Shown: piece by piece, positions 16,706 through 25,890 of the stretch
How the letters are laid out: each line of letters opens with the position of its first letter
Position numbering within the stretch: the first letter of the stretch is position 1
Assembly (NCBI RefSeq): GCF_051209875.1
Contig: NZ_JBNTQY010000001.1
Coordinates: 4,030,001-4,094,000, forward strand
Reading direction: 5' to 3'
DNA: 64,000 nt
Origin: Emticicia sp051209875
Lineage (GTDB): Bacteria; Bacteroidota; Bacteroidia; Cytophagales; Spirosomataceae
Program-made: the position numbers and the translations under genes
The notes under the pieces: model-generated
Told to the model about the DNA's origin: nothing
The model's input: only the letters and a program-made list of their open reading frames with translations
Databases searched by the model: none

Positions 16706-18622
16706 TTGCATTTGCGATTATTTTCACTGCTCATATTTTACCAATTAATTGGTCTTACACTCAGTTTTGCACAAAAAACTGATACTATTTTTCTTTCCCA
16801 AAAGCTAAATGATGAGGGCTTCATTGATGCTTCAAAAAAAACGACACTTTTTATTGACTCTACAAGTAAAATCTCTTTAGAAAATATTGATAATCAAGTA
16901 TTTACAAACTTATCAAATTTCAAATTTGAGCAATTTTCATTTTCTTATAGTCAATATAATTTTTGGCTTAAATTGACAGTAATCAACCCTACCGACTCAT
17001 TAATAAACATTTTATTTACTACTGGGATACATAAAAGTATGGACGTTTTTATGAAAGTGAGGGGTCAATATCAAAAAATCCAAGAAGTCAAACAAGAATG
17101 GCTACCAGATAAGCGACCTTTTCGATTTGATGAAAAATATGTTCCACTGACATTCCAGCCAAATAAAACTTATCAATTACTTATAAAAGTGAGAGAGCAT
17201 CCTCAATTATATTTCAAGTTAAATCCCACGTTTGTGAGCTATGATTGGGAATATGAAGATAAAGTTAGAGCATTCTTCGATGAATATTTCATCTTGACCC
17301 AGGATGGTTTGTACATTTCGGTGTTGGTGTTTGTGGCTATATATATGTTCATCATGTTTTTTGTGGAAGGGAAAAAATATTATGTTTATTATGGTTTTTA
17401 CCTTTTTTTCTTGGTTTTATTTTCTTTTTGGGCCATTGAACACTCGCCATATACCATCATCATTTTTAGTTATTTTCCTGCTCTCAAATTTTCTGGCAAC
17501 AACAACACCTATTTGCTCATTACCAATATTTTCTATTTCCTTTTTCATTACGAATTTCTTGAACTACCAAAAATTGCTCCAAAATTTAGCAAAGTTTTGG
17601 TCTTTTATATCAAGGTTCTCATTAGCCTATTAATCGTTGACACTTTTGTCAATTTTGTTTTGGAAGATTATTCTTTAGGGGGAAAAATCTGGATTTTAAC
17701 CCAACCAATTATTGCCATATTTGGTATTTATGGCACTATCCAGCTTTATAAACTGAAAGGACCTTTGCTCCGCTACATTCAGATTGGTAGTACCGTATTG
17801 GTTCTTGGTGCTATTTTTGGTTTTCTTGAACAATTATTATTGATAAAGCCGGCTAATAATGTCATCATGCGATTAGCTCCGAGTATTCCATTCAACATCG
17901 GTGTTTTGATCGAACTATTCTGCTTTTCAACAGCTTTGGGTTATAAGACTTGGCTTACGCAACGTGACCGAAATCACTTGATGAAATCTGTAAAAGAATC
18001 AGAGTTAAGAACGCTACGTTCGCAAATAAATCCTCATTTTGTATTCAATAGCCTTAATTCCATTAAAAGCCAGATTTTACAAGACCGTTCATTAGAAGCC
18101 TCCGAATACTTGACTGACTTTGCGACTTTGATGCGTTCGATTTTACAGTTTTCTAAAGAGAAATTTATTTCATTGAGTGATGAATTAGAAACCGCAGTAC
18201 TTTATATAAAGTTAGAAAAACTAAGGTTTGAAGAAGGTTTTGATTTTCATTATGAACTTCAAGAAGGTATTGATACTGACGAAATTCTAATTCCTCCAAT
18301 GCTTTTACAGCCTTATATAGAAAATGCCATCAAACACGGTCTCATGAATAAAGAAGGAAATAGAAGCCTGACATTAAGCGTAACTTTAGAGAACCATCAA
18401 GTAGTTATAAGTATTGATGATAATGGAATTGGACGTGAACGTGCATCTTTATTAATAAAAAACTCCCCTAAACACCAATCTATGGGTATTAATATCAATA
18501 AAGAAAGAATTGAATTATTGAGTTTGACTAATGATTTGCATATCCATATTAATATTATTGATAAGAAATTACCCGATGGAAATGCGGCTGGAACAAAAGT
18601 GATAATTTATTTACCTTTTTAA
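16706..18622 (+). CDS. 7TM-DISM sensor histidine kinase (LytS/YehU type), first of a tandem pair
   Basis: About 638 residues. A signal peptide (LFSLLIFYQLIGLTLSFAQ) precedes a 7TMR-DISMED2-like extracellular beta domain (about 25-175). Seven membrane helices follow (about 195-420), then a dimerisation/ATPase region of the His_kinase type. The phospho-acceptor is His444 in QINPHFVFNSLNSIKS; the N-box is ENAIKHGLMNKEG and the G-box DDNGIGRERAS. No ATG can start it: an in-frame TAG lies at 16694-16696 and the first internal ATG is beyond the signal peptide. The start must therefore be TTG at 16706 (or 16712), 5 bases after the regulator stop, suggesting translational coupling. It is paralogous to the next gene. 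Confidence 0.9.
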   Translation: MHLRLFSLLIFYQLIGLTLSFAQKTDTIFLSQKLNDEGFIDASKKTTLFIDSTSKISLENIDNQVFTNLSNFKFEQFSFSYSQYNFWLKLTVINPTDSLINILFTTGIHKSMDVFMKVRGQYQKIQEVKQEWLPDKRPFRFDEKYVPLTFQPNKTYQLLIKVREHPQLYFKLNPTFVSYDWEYEDKVRAFFDEYFILTQDGLYISVLVFVAIYMFIMFFVEGKKYYVYYGFYLFFLVLFSFWAIEHSPYTIIIFSYFPALKFSGNNNTYLLITNIFYFLFHYEFLELPKIAPKFSKVLVFYIKVLISLLIVDTFVNFVLEDYSLGGKIWILTQPIIAIFGIYGTIQLYKLKGPLLRYIQIGSTVLVLGAIFGFLEQLLLIKPANNVIMRLAPSIPFNIGVLIELFCFSTALGYKTWLTQRDRNHLMKSVKESELRTLRSQINPHFVFNSLNSIKSQILQDRSLEASEYLTDFATLMRSILQFSKEKFISLSDELETAVLYIKLEKLRFEEGFDFHYELQEGIDTDEILIPPMLLQPYIENAIKHGLMNKEGNRSLTLSVTLENHQVVISIDDNGIGRERASLLIKNSPKHQSMGININKERIELLSLTNDLHIHINIIDKKLPDGNAAGTKVIIYLPF

Positions 18623-18639
18623 AAACCTTCATTTGCTAA

Positions 18640-20577
18640 ATGAATAAACGAGAAATCATATTGAATCTGATAAGCAATCGTCTTTTACTAAAGATTATGT
18701 TTTACGCATTCTTTATATTTCTTAATACTTACTCAGCTTCGGCACAAGTCAAACTTTATTCTACTCTTGAAAAAAAAGGATTTTTAGATTGTTCCAACAA
18801 TACAATGCTTTGGGTAGATTCTACCGCTAAAGCTCCTATTCAACATATCCCACAAAAGAAATTTGTTGATTTGGAGAAAGTTAAACCTCCAAAAAACTTT
18901 TTAAGTGAATATCGTTATGATTATTGGTTAAAAATTACAATCGAAAACCCTACCATTGATACGCTTGATTTATTATTCACAACAGGAGTACATCAATCAA
19001 GTACACTTTTCCAAAGTATAAATAATCACATAGTTGCAATTGCCCAAACACAAGAAAAACGATTGACTGACCAACGTTTATTTAGAGCAGATGATCAATA
19101 TTTTCCAATTCGTTTTTTTCCTAAAACCCAAAGGTTATTTTTTATAAAAGTAAACGATTATCCTAAAGAAAAATTTATTCTTAAACCACTTTTAGTGAGT
19201 CGATTTTGGCAGAATCATCACCAAGTTCGGGCATTTTATGAGGAATATATATACATTATTGCTTATGGTTTCTTGATTGCAGTATTATTTTTTGTAGCTT
19301 TTTTTGTGTTGATGTTCTACGTGCTTGACCGTCAAAAATATTATTTATTTTATGGTTTTTATACCATATCAATCGCATTATTTAATCTTTGGGAATATGA
19401 ACATTCGCCCTATTTTCATTTTATTTTTAGTTATTTACCTTTCTTGAAATTTACAGGAAATAGTAATATTTATGCTTTTTTGACTCACATTTTTTATTTT
19501 TTATTCATTTTTGAATTTCTCGGACTCAACCAAACTTTTCCTCGAATAGCAAAAATCTTTCAATGGGTCATTGTTTTTTTGACAATAACGTTATTCGCTG
19601 ATATTATTATCTTGTTTATTATCAAACGTTTAGATTGGAGCATGTGGCTTTATGAGCTTTTCCAAAATATTTTCCCAATCCTCAATATTTTCTTATTAGT
19701 GATGATATTTCGAGCAAAAGGGCGTGTTGCTCGAAATATTCAGATTGGGAGTAGTTTTTTAATGTTGGGTGGTTTAGCTGGTTTTCTGACTCATTGGTTT
19801 AATAATACACCATTTGTCTTACTACGCATCGACCCGAGTATCTTGTTTGTATTTGGTACACTTCTCGAAGTATTTTTCTTCTCAATTGCGATAGGAATTA
19901 GGAGTTATCAAGTTCAAAAAGAGAAAAATTCTTTATTCAAGGCGGTCAAAGAATCAGAGCTTCGCACACTTCGTTCCCAAATTAATCCACATTTTGTGTT
20001 TAATAGCTTGAATTCTATCAAAAGTTATATTCTCACCCATCGCTCAGTTGAAGCGGCTGAATATTTGACTGATTTTTCAACCTTGATGCGGTCGATTTTA
20101 CAGAATTCAAAAGAACAACTCATTTCTTTAAGAGATGAACTCGAAACAACCTTACTTTATATTAGATTAGAACAGTTAAGGTTTGAAGATAATTTTGAAT
20201 TCATTTATGACTTAGATGTCAATATCAGAACCAATGAAATACTCATTCCGCCTATGCTTTTGCAACCATATATAGAAAATGCTATCAAACATGGACTGAT
20301 GAATAAAGAAGGCACAAAACGTTTAATTTTAAAAATTGAGCAATCTCAGAAAATCATTATTAGGATTGAAGATAATGGTATTGGAAGAGAGCAATCCTCT
20401 TTGTTAAGAGTAAATACACCCAAGTATCAATCAATGGGTATGCACATTAATAATGAGAGAATTCATTTACTAAGCCAAACAAATGATTTACACATTGAAA
20501 TAGAAATTATAGATAAAAAATCAGCTACTGGAAAAACCGAAGGGACATGCGTAGTAATACAAATACCGATTGAGTAA
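18640..20577 (+). CDS. 7TM-DISM sensor histidine kinase (LytS/YehU type), second of a tandem pair
   Basis: 645 residues, with the same architecture as the gene before it: signal peptide/first hydrophobic segment (LLKIMFYAFFIFLNTYSASAQ), DISMED2-like beta domain, seven membrane helices from about residue 200, and a His_kinase domain. The phospho-acceptor is His451 in QINPHFVFNSLNSIKS, with N-box ENAIKHGLMNKEG and G-box EDNGIGREQSS. The kinase halves of the two proteins are nearly alike while the sensor halves diverge, as expected after tandem duplication followed by change of input. It starts 17 bases after the first kinase. Both catalytic cores look intact. Its partner could be the two-domain regulator upstream. 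Confidence 0.92.
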   Translation: MNKREIILNLISNRLLLKIMFYAFFIFLNTYSASAQVKLYSTLEKKGFLDCSNNTMLWVDSTAKAPIQHIPQKKFVDLEKVKPPKNFLSEYRYDYWLKITIENPTIDTLDLLFTTGVHQSSTLFQSINNHIVAIAQTQEKRLTDQRLFRADDQYFPIRFFPKTQRLFFIKVNDYPKEKFILKPLLVSRFWQNHHQVRAFYEEYIYIIAYGFLIAVLFFVAFFVLMFYVLDRQKYYLFYGFYTISIALFNLWEYEHSPYFHFIFSYLPFLKFTGNSNIYAFLTHIFYFLFIFEFLGLNQTFPRIAKIFQWVIVFLTITLFADIIILFIIKRLDWSMWLYELFQNIFPILNIFLLVMIFRAKGRVARNIQIGSSFLMLGGLAGFLTHWFNNTPFVLLRIDPSILFVFGTLLEVFFFSIAIGIRSYQVQKEKNSLFKAVKESELRTLRSQINPHFVFNSLNSIKSYILTHRSVEAAEYLTDFSTLMRSILQNSKEQLISLRDELETTLLYIRLEQLRFEDNFEFIYDLDVNIRTNEILIPPMLLQPYIENAIKHGLMNKEGTKRLILKIEQSQKIIIRIEDNGIGREQSSLLRVNTPKYQSMGMHINNERIHLLSQTNDLHIEIEIIDKKSATGKTEGTCVVIQIPIE

Positions 20578-20723
20578 AAACCCTTTTTAAAAATTTTAGG
20601 ATTTCCAAATACTCAATCAAACCTACCAAATATCAAGTAAACCTACCAAATAATAATTCTGACTATTTTTATAAATGCTTTCTGTTCAATTTTGGGTATC
20701 AATAAACAGCCAAAAAAATAGAC

Positions 20724-21071
20724 ATGAAAACATATTATACAAAACCCTTAGTTTGCGACCCACACATGATTTGGTTTGATCACGGAAAAACTTGCATTCA
20801 GCCTGAAGAAGTAGTTTATTTGAGTAGCCTTGAAAATTATACTGAATTTCACCTTAGATGTGGTAAAAAAGTAATTTCTTCTCGCACCTTAAAAATTCAT
20901 GAAGTACAACTTTTAGAAAAAGGATGTTTTGCCCGTGTTCATAGAAAATTCATGCTAAATCTTCAGTATTTAAAACATTTCGAATCAAATGGCGAAGAAC
21001 ATTTCGCACATCTTACCACAGGCGATAAAATTATCGTTTCCAGGAGGAAAGCTAAAAAGTTTGGGTATTAG
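20724..21071 (+). CDS. Stand-alone LytTR DNA-binding protein (no receiver domain)
   Basis: 115 residues made almost wholly of a LytTR domain: CIQPEEVVYLSSLENYTEFHL, SRTLKIHEVQLLEKG, FARVHRKFMLNLQYLKHF and a final KIIVSRRKAKKF strand. There is no receiver domain, so it cannot be phosphorylated by the neighbouring kinases in the usual way; it may be controlled by abundance or by competing for the same sites as the upstream LytTR regulator. The ATG at 20724 follows a 146-bp spacer after the second kinase in which CAAACCTACCAAATA-type sequence occurs twice. It converges on the DUF4249 genes with a 61-bp gap and no clear terminator. Confidence 0.85.
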   Translation: MKTYYTKPLVCDPHMIWFDHGKTCIQPEEVVYLSSLENYTEFHLRCGKKVISSRTLKIHEVQLLEKGCFARVHRKFMLNLQYLKHFESNGEEHFAHLTTGDKIIVSRRKAKKFGY

Positions 21072-21132
21072 TGATTAGAAAATTGGTTAATAATAAATAA
21101 CAACGGCATTAGACTTGTTTCCTATACTATAC

Positions 21133-22194
21133 TCAATCTTTCCATTCGATTGGTCGTTTGGCTGTGCGATAGGCACTTTCATTACAAACCGCACAATCTG
21201 GATGGAATGGATAATTAGGTGCTAATTCAACAAATGGCTGAACTCCAACACCGTTGCGTTGAATATATGCTACTTTTTGTGTTACTGCCGATACTTGAAA
21301 AAAGCCCAACATAGGCTTTGTATCATCGGAAAGATTTTTGATATTGCCCCGAATAGTAGCGGGTGCAGTATCAAAAATGCCGCCTGAATTGTTGGCTTGT
21401 GCATCAATACTTTTCCAAAAGTTATAGGCTTCCCTCGACAAACTCATTTGTTCAATTAACAAATAATAAGGTGTAATATCATCATAAGGAATTTGGGCAA
21501 TATTTTGTTTTGCCAATATACGACCATTCACTAAATTGTCGGATGCGACCTTTACACATCCTATACATTGTGTAATATTCCAGCAATCTTCGCAACATTT
21601 TTTATAAAACCGAACAGGTGGGTCGGTTCGTGGAACTGTATATAGTTCGCAATTACTGGCTTTTTGATAATTTTTCCAGTTCCAACGATAAAAATCGCCC
21701 TCTGTTGCAGGGTCTTTTACATCAATATAAATATTGAAATTACCTCTATATTTTGGTCTTGGAGTTGTTGTTAGCTTAAATTCACTATATACTCTATCAA
21801 TTGGCGGTGAAGGTCGCATCGTTTCGGTAGTACTTGCGTATTCTACGCCATCGCTGGTACGAATATGTAAGGTATAAGATTTACCTATTTGCCCCTGAAA
21901 ACCATCAGGTGTACTAAATTGCCCACGATTCAAATCCAATAAATCTGTTCGCACATTTTTTTCATCAGTTATCCAAACCTTTGCTGCATTTACAAATCTA
22001 TCAAATACACTTTCTTTACTATTATATCCTGCCGAAAAACTCAATACAAAATAATGCGGTCCAGGTTGATCGGTTAGTGTACCTTCAAAGACAATTTGAA
22101 CATCTTTCCCAGTGAGTTGTGGGTCGAAAACATCGACACAAGCAATAAAAATTACACTTAAAAGGGCAATAACGATTTGAGTAATGAATTTCAT
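21133..22194 (-). CDS. DUF4249 lipoprotein (second copy of a tandem pair)
   Basis: 353 residues. Lipoprotein signal with lipobox FIAC (Cys19). The mature protein matches the DUF4249 family of Bacteroidota: QIVFEGTLTDQPGPHYF, SFSAGYNSKES, AKVWITDEKNVRTDLL, EYASTTETMRPSPPIDRVY, and IRGNIKNLSDDTKPMLGFF. A cysteine cluster CCEDCWNITQCIGC near residue 200 and CAVC near the C-terminus probably form disulfides in the periplasm or at the cell surface. Members are encoded beside TonB-dependent receptors, as here, and are thought to act with them in uptake or surface binding; no substrate is known. It is very similar along its whole length to the adjacent gene, 12 bases upstream. Confidence 0.88.
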   Translation of the reverse strand: MKFITQIVIALLSVIFIACVDVFDPQLTGKDVQIVFEGTLTDQPGPHYFVLSFSAGYNSKESVFDRFVNAAKVWITDEKNVRTDLLDLNRGQFSTPDGFQGQIGKSYTLHIRTSDGVEYASTTETMRPSPPIDRVYSEFKLTTTPRPKYRGNFNIYIDVKDPATEGDFYRWNWKNYQKASNCELYTVPRTDPPVRFYKKCCEDCWNITQCIGCVKVASDNLVNGRILAKQNIAQIPYDDITPYYLLIEQMSLSREAYNFWKSIDAQANNSGGIFDTAPATIRGNIKNLSDDTKPMLGFFQVSAVTQKVAYIQRNGVGVQPFVELAPNYPFHPDCAVCNESAYRTAKRPIEWKD

Positions 22195-22206
22195 GAATTT
22201 TCTTTA

Positions 22207-23265
22207 TTAATCTATCCAATTGAGTGGCCGTTTGGCGGTTCTATATGGGCTTTCTTTACATTCTTCGCATTCTGATAAATAATTATAATTTCCACCTACA
22301 TAAAATCCAAATGGTATTATTCCGATATTATTTCTTTGAATGTAAACTACTTTCTGAGTAACTGCCGAAACTTGAAAATAGCCAAGCATTCCATCTGTTT
22401 CATCATTCACATTTTTGATATTACCTCTAATCGTTGCAGGTGCTGTATCAAAAATACCGCCTGAATTATTGGCTTGTTCATCAACACTTTTCCAAAAATT
22501 ATACGCTTCTCTTGACAAACTCATTTGCTCAATCAGCATATAGTAAGAAGTGATATTATCGAATGGTATTTGAGCAATGTACTGCCTTGGTAAGGTTTTA
22601 CCATTAACAAAATTATCAGATGCCAAAATAATGCAACCCAAGCAAGTATTCACATTCCAACAATCTCCACAACATTTTTTATAAGACAAACTCCCTTCTC
22701 CATTTACTACGTAGGCTGCACAAAAATTCGCTTTTTCGTAATGTGACCATTTCCAACGGTAAAAATCTCCTTCGGTCGCTGGGTCTTTTACATCAAGATA
22801 AACATTAAAATTTCCTCTATATTTTGGTTGCAGTGTGGTTGTAAGTTTGAATTCTGTATAAACTTTATCGATGGGTGGCGAATACCGCATGGTTTCTGCT
22901 TTGCTTGCATAGCTTGTTCCATCGCTCAATTGAATATGCACTTGGTAAGTTTTACCAACTTGCCCACGAAAACCCTCTGGCGTACTAAATTGCCCTTTGT
23001 TGAGGTCAATCAAATCTATACGCACATTTTTTTCATCAGTAATCCAAACTTTTGCTGCATTCACAAATTTATCGAAAACACTTTCTTTACTGTTATAACC
23101 AGCCGAAAAACTCAACTGAAAGTATTGAGGAATAGCTTGGTCGGTTAAAATTCCTTCAAAAACTATTTTAGGTTTTCCTCCTGTCAATTTTGGGTCATAA
23201 TTATCAATGCAAGCTGTTAAGCATACACTCAAAATTGCTATGAAAAGCCGAGAGGTGAATTTCAT
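22207..23265 (-). CDS. DUF4249 lipoprotein (first copy of a tandem pair)
   Basis: 352 residues; lipobox LTAC (Cys19). Nearly collinear with its neighbour: shared segments include AKVWITDEKNVRIDLI, QLSFSAGYNSKESVF, SREAYNFWKSVDEQANN and SGGIFDTAPATIRGNIKN. The cysteine cluster CCGDCWNVNTCLGC and a C-terminal CEEC are conserved. Divergence is concentrated in the segment before the cysteine cluster and just before the C-terminus, which may be the ligand-specific parts (inference). It lies 145 bp after the TonB receptor gene and 12 bp before the second copy, so the three genes probably form one operon transcribed receptor first. Confidence 0.88.
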   Translation of the reverse strand: MKFTSRLFIAILSVCLTACIDNYDPKLTGGKPKIVFEGILTDQAIPQYFQLSFSAGYNSKESVFDKFVNAAKVWITDEKNVRIDLIDLNKGQFSTPEGFRGQVGKTYQVHIQLSDGTSYASKAETMRYSPPIDKVYTEFKLTTTLQPKYRGNFNVYLDVKDPATEGDFYRWKWSHYEKANFCAAYVVNGEGSLSYKKCCGDCWNVNTCLGCIILASDNFVNGKTLPRQYIAQIPFDNITSYYMLIEQMSLSREAYNFWKSVDEQANNSGGIFDTAPATIRGNIKNVNDETDGMLGYFQVSAVTQKVVYIQRNNIGIIPFGFYVGGNYNYLSECEECKESPYRTAKRPLNWID

Positions 23266-23410
23266 TTTTTAAAATTAAGGTAAAATTCTTAAGCTAAAAA
23301 TACTCCTATTTTTTAGCATACAATTTACTTTTTATATCATTTCAAATAAGTTTTCATGCTTGTCTAAATCAAAATCTGTTAATATTCAACTTCTATTCCC
23401 TAATTCCTAT

Positions 23411-25831
23411 TCAAAACTTAAAATTATAAGAAATCGAAGGAATCATTGAGCCTAAGATCGAAAGTTTGTAAATATCTACCCGATTATAGTATTGGGCATA
23501 TCGACTTTTAGTTCGAAAGAAAATCGAATAAGCATTTCGAGTATTGAGTGCATTGTAGAGCGAAAAATTCCAACTGCCTTTAAAACGTTGTGTTTTATAA
23601 GGATTTGCATCAATATTCATTGCCAAATCTAAGCGGACATAGTTTGGGATATTATTTTGATTGCGATTGGCATAATAAGGTACAACCAATCCTCCTACAT
23701 AAATCTTTGCAGCAGGATAAGTTATCGGACGCCCTGTACTATAAGTAAAATTGGTAGAAAATGATAGCCGCTTAGTAACTTGATAACTCGCAATCATATT
23801 CAAAATATGTGGTTTATTATAGTTTGGTGGAAAATACTCGCCATTATTGATGGTTTCTTCGTCATATTTCCCTTTCACTAAAAATTCTGTTTGTGAATAA
23901 GTATAACTCAACCAACCCGTTACCAAACCAATATTTTTCTTTACATATAATTCTGCACCATAAGCACGCCCTGTTCCTTGCAAAATAGATGCTTCTGGAA
24001 ATTTGTCAAGTAGTAAGTTTGCTCCATCCTTATAATCACTCACATTCGTTAGTTTTTTATAGAAAAATTCTATCGAAGCTTCAATCTTATTATCCTGCAA
24101 ATTTTGGAAATAGCCTATCGAAATTTGGTCAGCAATTTGTGGTTTCATATAATTATCCGACGACTTCCAACGAGCAGTTGGTAAAGCAGCGGTGGTATTT
24201 GAAATCAATTGAATATATTGCCTCATACGGTTCAAACTAAATTTGATAGAAGCGTTTTCATTCAATGAATATTTTGCCGAAAAACGTGGTTCTAAACCTC
24301 CATAAGTTTGTGAAAAGCCTTTTCCATTAAGTGTAGAATCAATAATCGTTTCTTTACTTTTGGGTACACCCTCTTGGTATTTATAACTATAACCAGTACC
24401 ATTATTACCAAAATATGAATACCGTAAACCCAGTAAAATTGAAAACTTTTTGCTTATTTCAATCTCATCATTAGCATAAATGGCTGACTCTAAGGCTCTT
24501 TCATTGCGTAAAGTAATTGCATTTATTTGCGAAGCAGAACCATTAGGTGTCAATTTTCCTGGTTGAATTTGGTAATCAATGACACTGACCCCAAAATCAA
24601 TTTTTTGTTTTTCAGAAGGCAAATAATTGTAATCAACTTTGAAGTTTTTATAAACAATATTTGAAGCCAATTTGAAGGCTAAAGCAGTATCTGGGTTAAT
24701 GATATTGGCATCATAACGGCTTAATACACCAGAAATTTTTGAAGTCAATTTTGCATTATATGAATGAACCCAAGCTAAAGTAGCATTAGTTGTACGCCAG
24801 TTAAAAAGCGATGAAGAAGCATTCACCTCAAGATTTGCCAGTGAGTCGCCTGCGACTTTAAATTTATCAAAACCTGTAAAAGCAGTAAGGGCTATTTTAT
24901 CTTTTTTCGTGGGGCGAAACTCCAGTTTCGCCGTAATGTCATAAAAATCTGCCTTTGTATTTTTAATATTTTCTTGAGGCAATAATTTAAATAAATACCC
25001 AACATAAGAAAAACGACTTGCTACGAAGAAGGACATTTTATCTTTAATTATCGGAGCTTCAACCATCAATCGGCTACTCACCAAACCCACACCCCCTTGC
25101 ATCGAAAATTGTTGAGCATTGGCATCTTTTAGATTGATATTCAGTACCGATGCCGTTCGTCCGCCATATTGTGCAGGAATACCACCTCGGTAAAAATTCA
25201 TATCTCGCAAAGCATCTGGGTTAAATACTGAGAAAAAACCCATCAAATGCGAAGAATTGAAAACTGGAGCATTGTCCATCAAAATAAGATTTTGGTCAAC
25301 ATTCCCTCCTCTAACATTAAATCCCGAGGCTCCTTCCCCCACACTTGCCACTCCTGGTAATGAAAAAAGACTTTTAATAATGTCTAATTCACCCAAAAGT
25401 GTCGGTAATTTTTTGATATTTTTAATGCTCAAATTCGTTACGCCTGTCTCCAAACGTTTAACATTTTGGGAAGCACTATTGGCCGAAACTACCACTTCAT
25501 CTAAATCATTGGCCCTTTCATCCATCAAAATATCTAAGGATAAATTATTACTAATATCAACTCGCTGATGTTTTGTAAAAAAACCTTGATACGTAACAGT
25601 AATATTGAAAGTGCCTTTTGGAATGAGCAATTGATAACGTCCAAGTGTGTCTGACAACGAGCCATAGCCAGTTTCGTCAATATAAATAGCTGCTCTGGGC
25701 AATGGTTTTTCGTTGCTTGTTTGCCGTATCACTCCTGAAAGTGTAAATTTTCGTTGTGCAAAAGTTACTGATAGTGAGAAACTTAAAAAAATAAAAAGAA
25801 AACTAATTCCCCAAAGTATAGCTTTTTTCAT
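23411..25831 (-). CDS. TonB-dependent receptor with carboxypeptidase-regulatory-like domain
   Basis: 806-residue outer-membrane receptor. Order: signal peptide (LFIFLSFSLSVTFAQ), a CarboxypepD_reg-like beta sandwich (about 28-112, LSGVIRQTSNEKPLPRAAIY), a plug domain (about 120-230, PGVASVGEGASGFNVRGGNV then LILMDNAPVFNSSHLMGFF) and a beta-barrel to the C-terminal aromatic residue in ISYNFKF. It imports an unknown substrate using TonB-ExbBD energy. Pairing with two DUF4249 lipoproteins downstream is the usual Bacteroidota arrangement. The length is typical for the DUF4249-linked receptor group, which is shorter than SusC proteins, and no SusD gene is present. No promoter box was seen in the 59-bp spacer upstream. 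Confidence 0.93.
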   Translation of the reverse strand: MKKAILWGISFLFIFLSFSLSVTFAQRKFTLSGVIRQTSNEKPLPRAAIYIDETGYGSLSDTLGRYQLLIPKGTFNITVTYQGFFTKHQRVDISNNLSLDILMDERANDLDEVVVSANSASQNVKRLETGVTNLSIKNIKKLPTLLGELDIIKSLFSLPGVASVGEGASGFNVRGGNVDQNLILMDNAPVFNSSHLMGFFSVFNPDALRDMNFYRGGIPAQYGGRTASVLNINLKDANAQQFSMQGGVGLVSSRLMVEAPIIKDKMSFFVASRFSYVGYLFKLLPQENIKNTKADFYDITAKLEFRPTKKDKIALTAFTGFDKFKVAGDSLANLEVNASSSLFNWRTTNATLAWVHSYNAKLTSKISGVLSRYDANIINPDTALAFKLASNIVYKNFKVDYNYLPSEKQKIDFGVSVIDYQIQPGKLTPNGSASQINAITLRNERALESAIYANDEIEISKKFSILLGLRYSYFGNNGTGYSYKYQEGVPKSKETIIDSTLNGKGFSQTYGGLEPRFSAKYSLNENASIKFSLNRMRQYIQLISNTTAALPTARWKSSDNYMKPQIADQISIGYFQNLQDNKIEASIEFFYKKLTNVSDYKDGANLLLDKFPEASILQGTGRAYGAELYVKKNIGLVTGWLSYTYSQTEFLVKGKYDEETINNGEYFPPNYNKPHILNMIASYQVTKRLSFSTNFTYSTGRPITYPAAKIYVGGLVVPYYANRNQNNIPNYVRLDLAMNIDANPYKTQRFKGSWNFSLYNALNTRNAYSIFFRTKSRYAQYYNRVDIYKLSILGSMIPSISYNFKF

Positions 25832-25890
25832 AAAAAATTGTTGGTATTTTTAAAATTCATTTCTATCAATTACTCATTCAATCATTGGCT

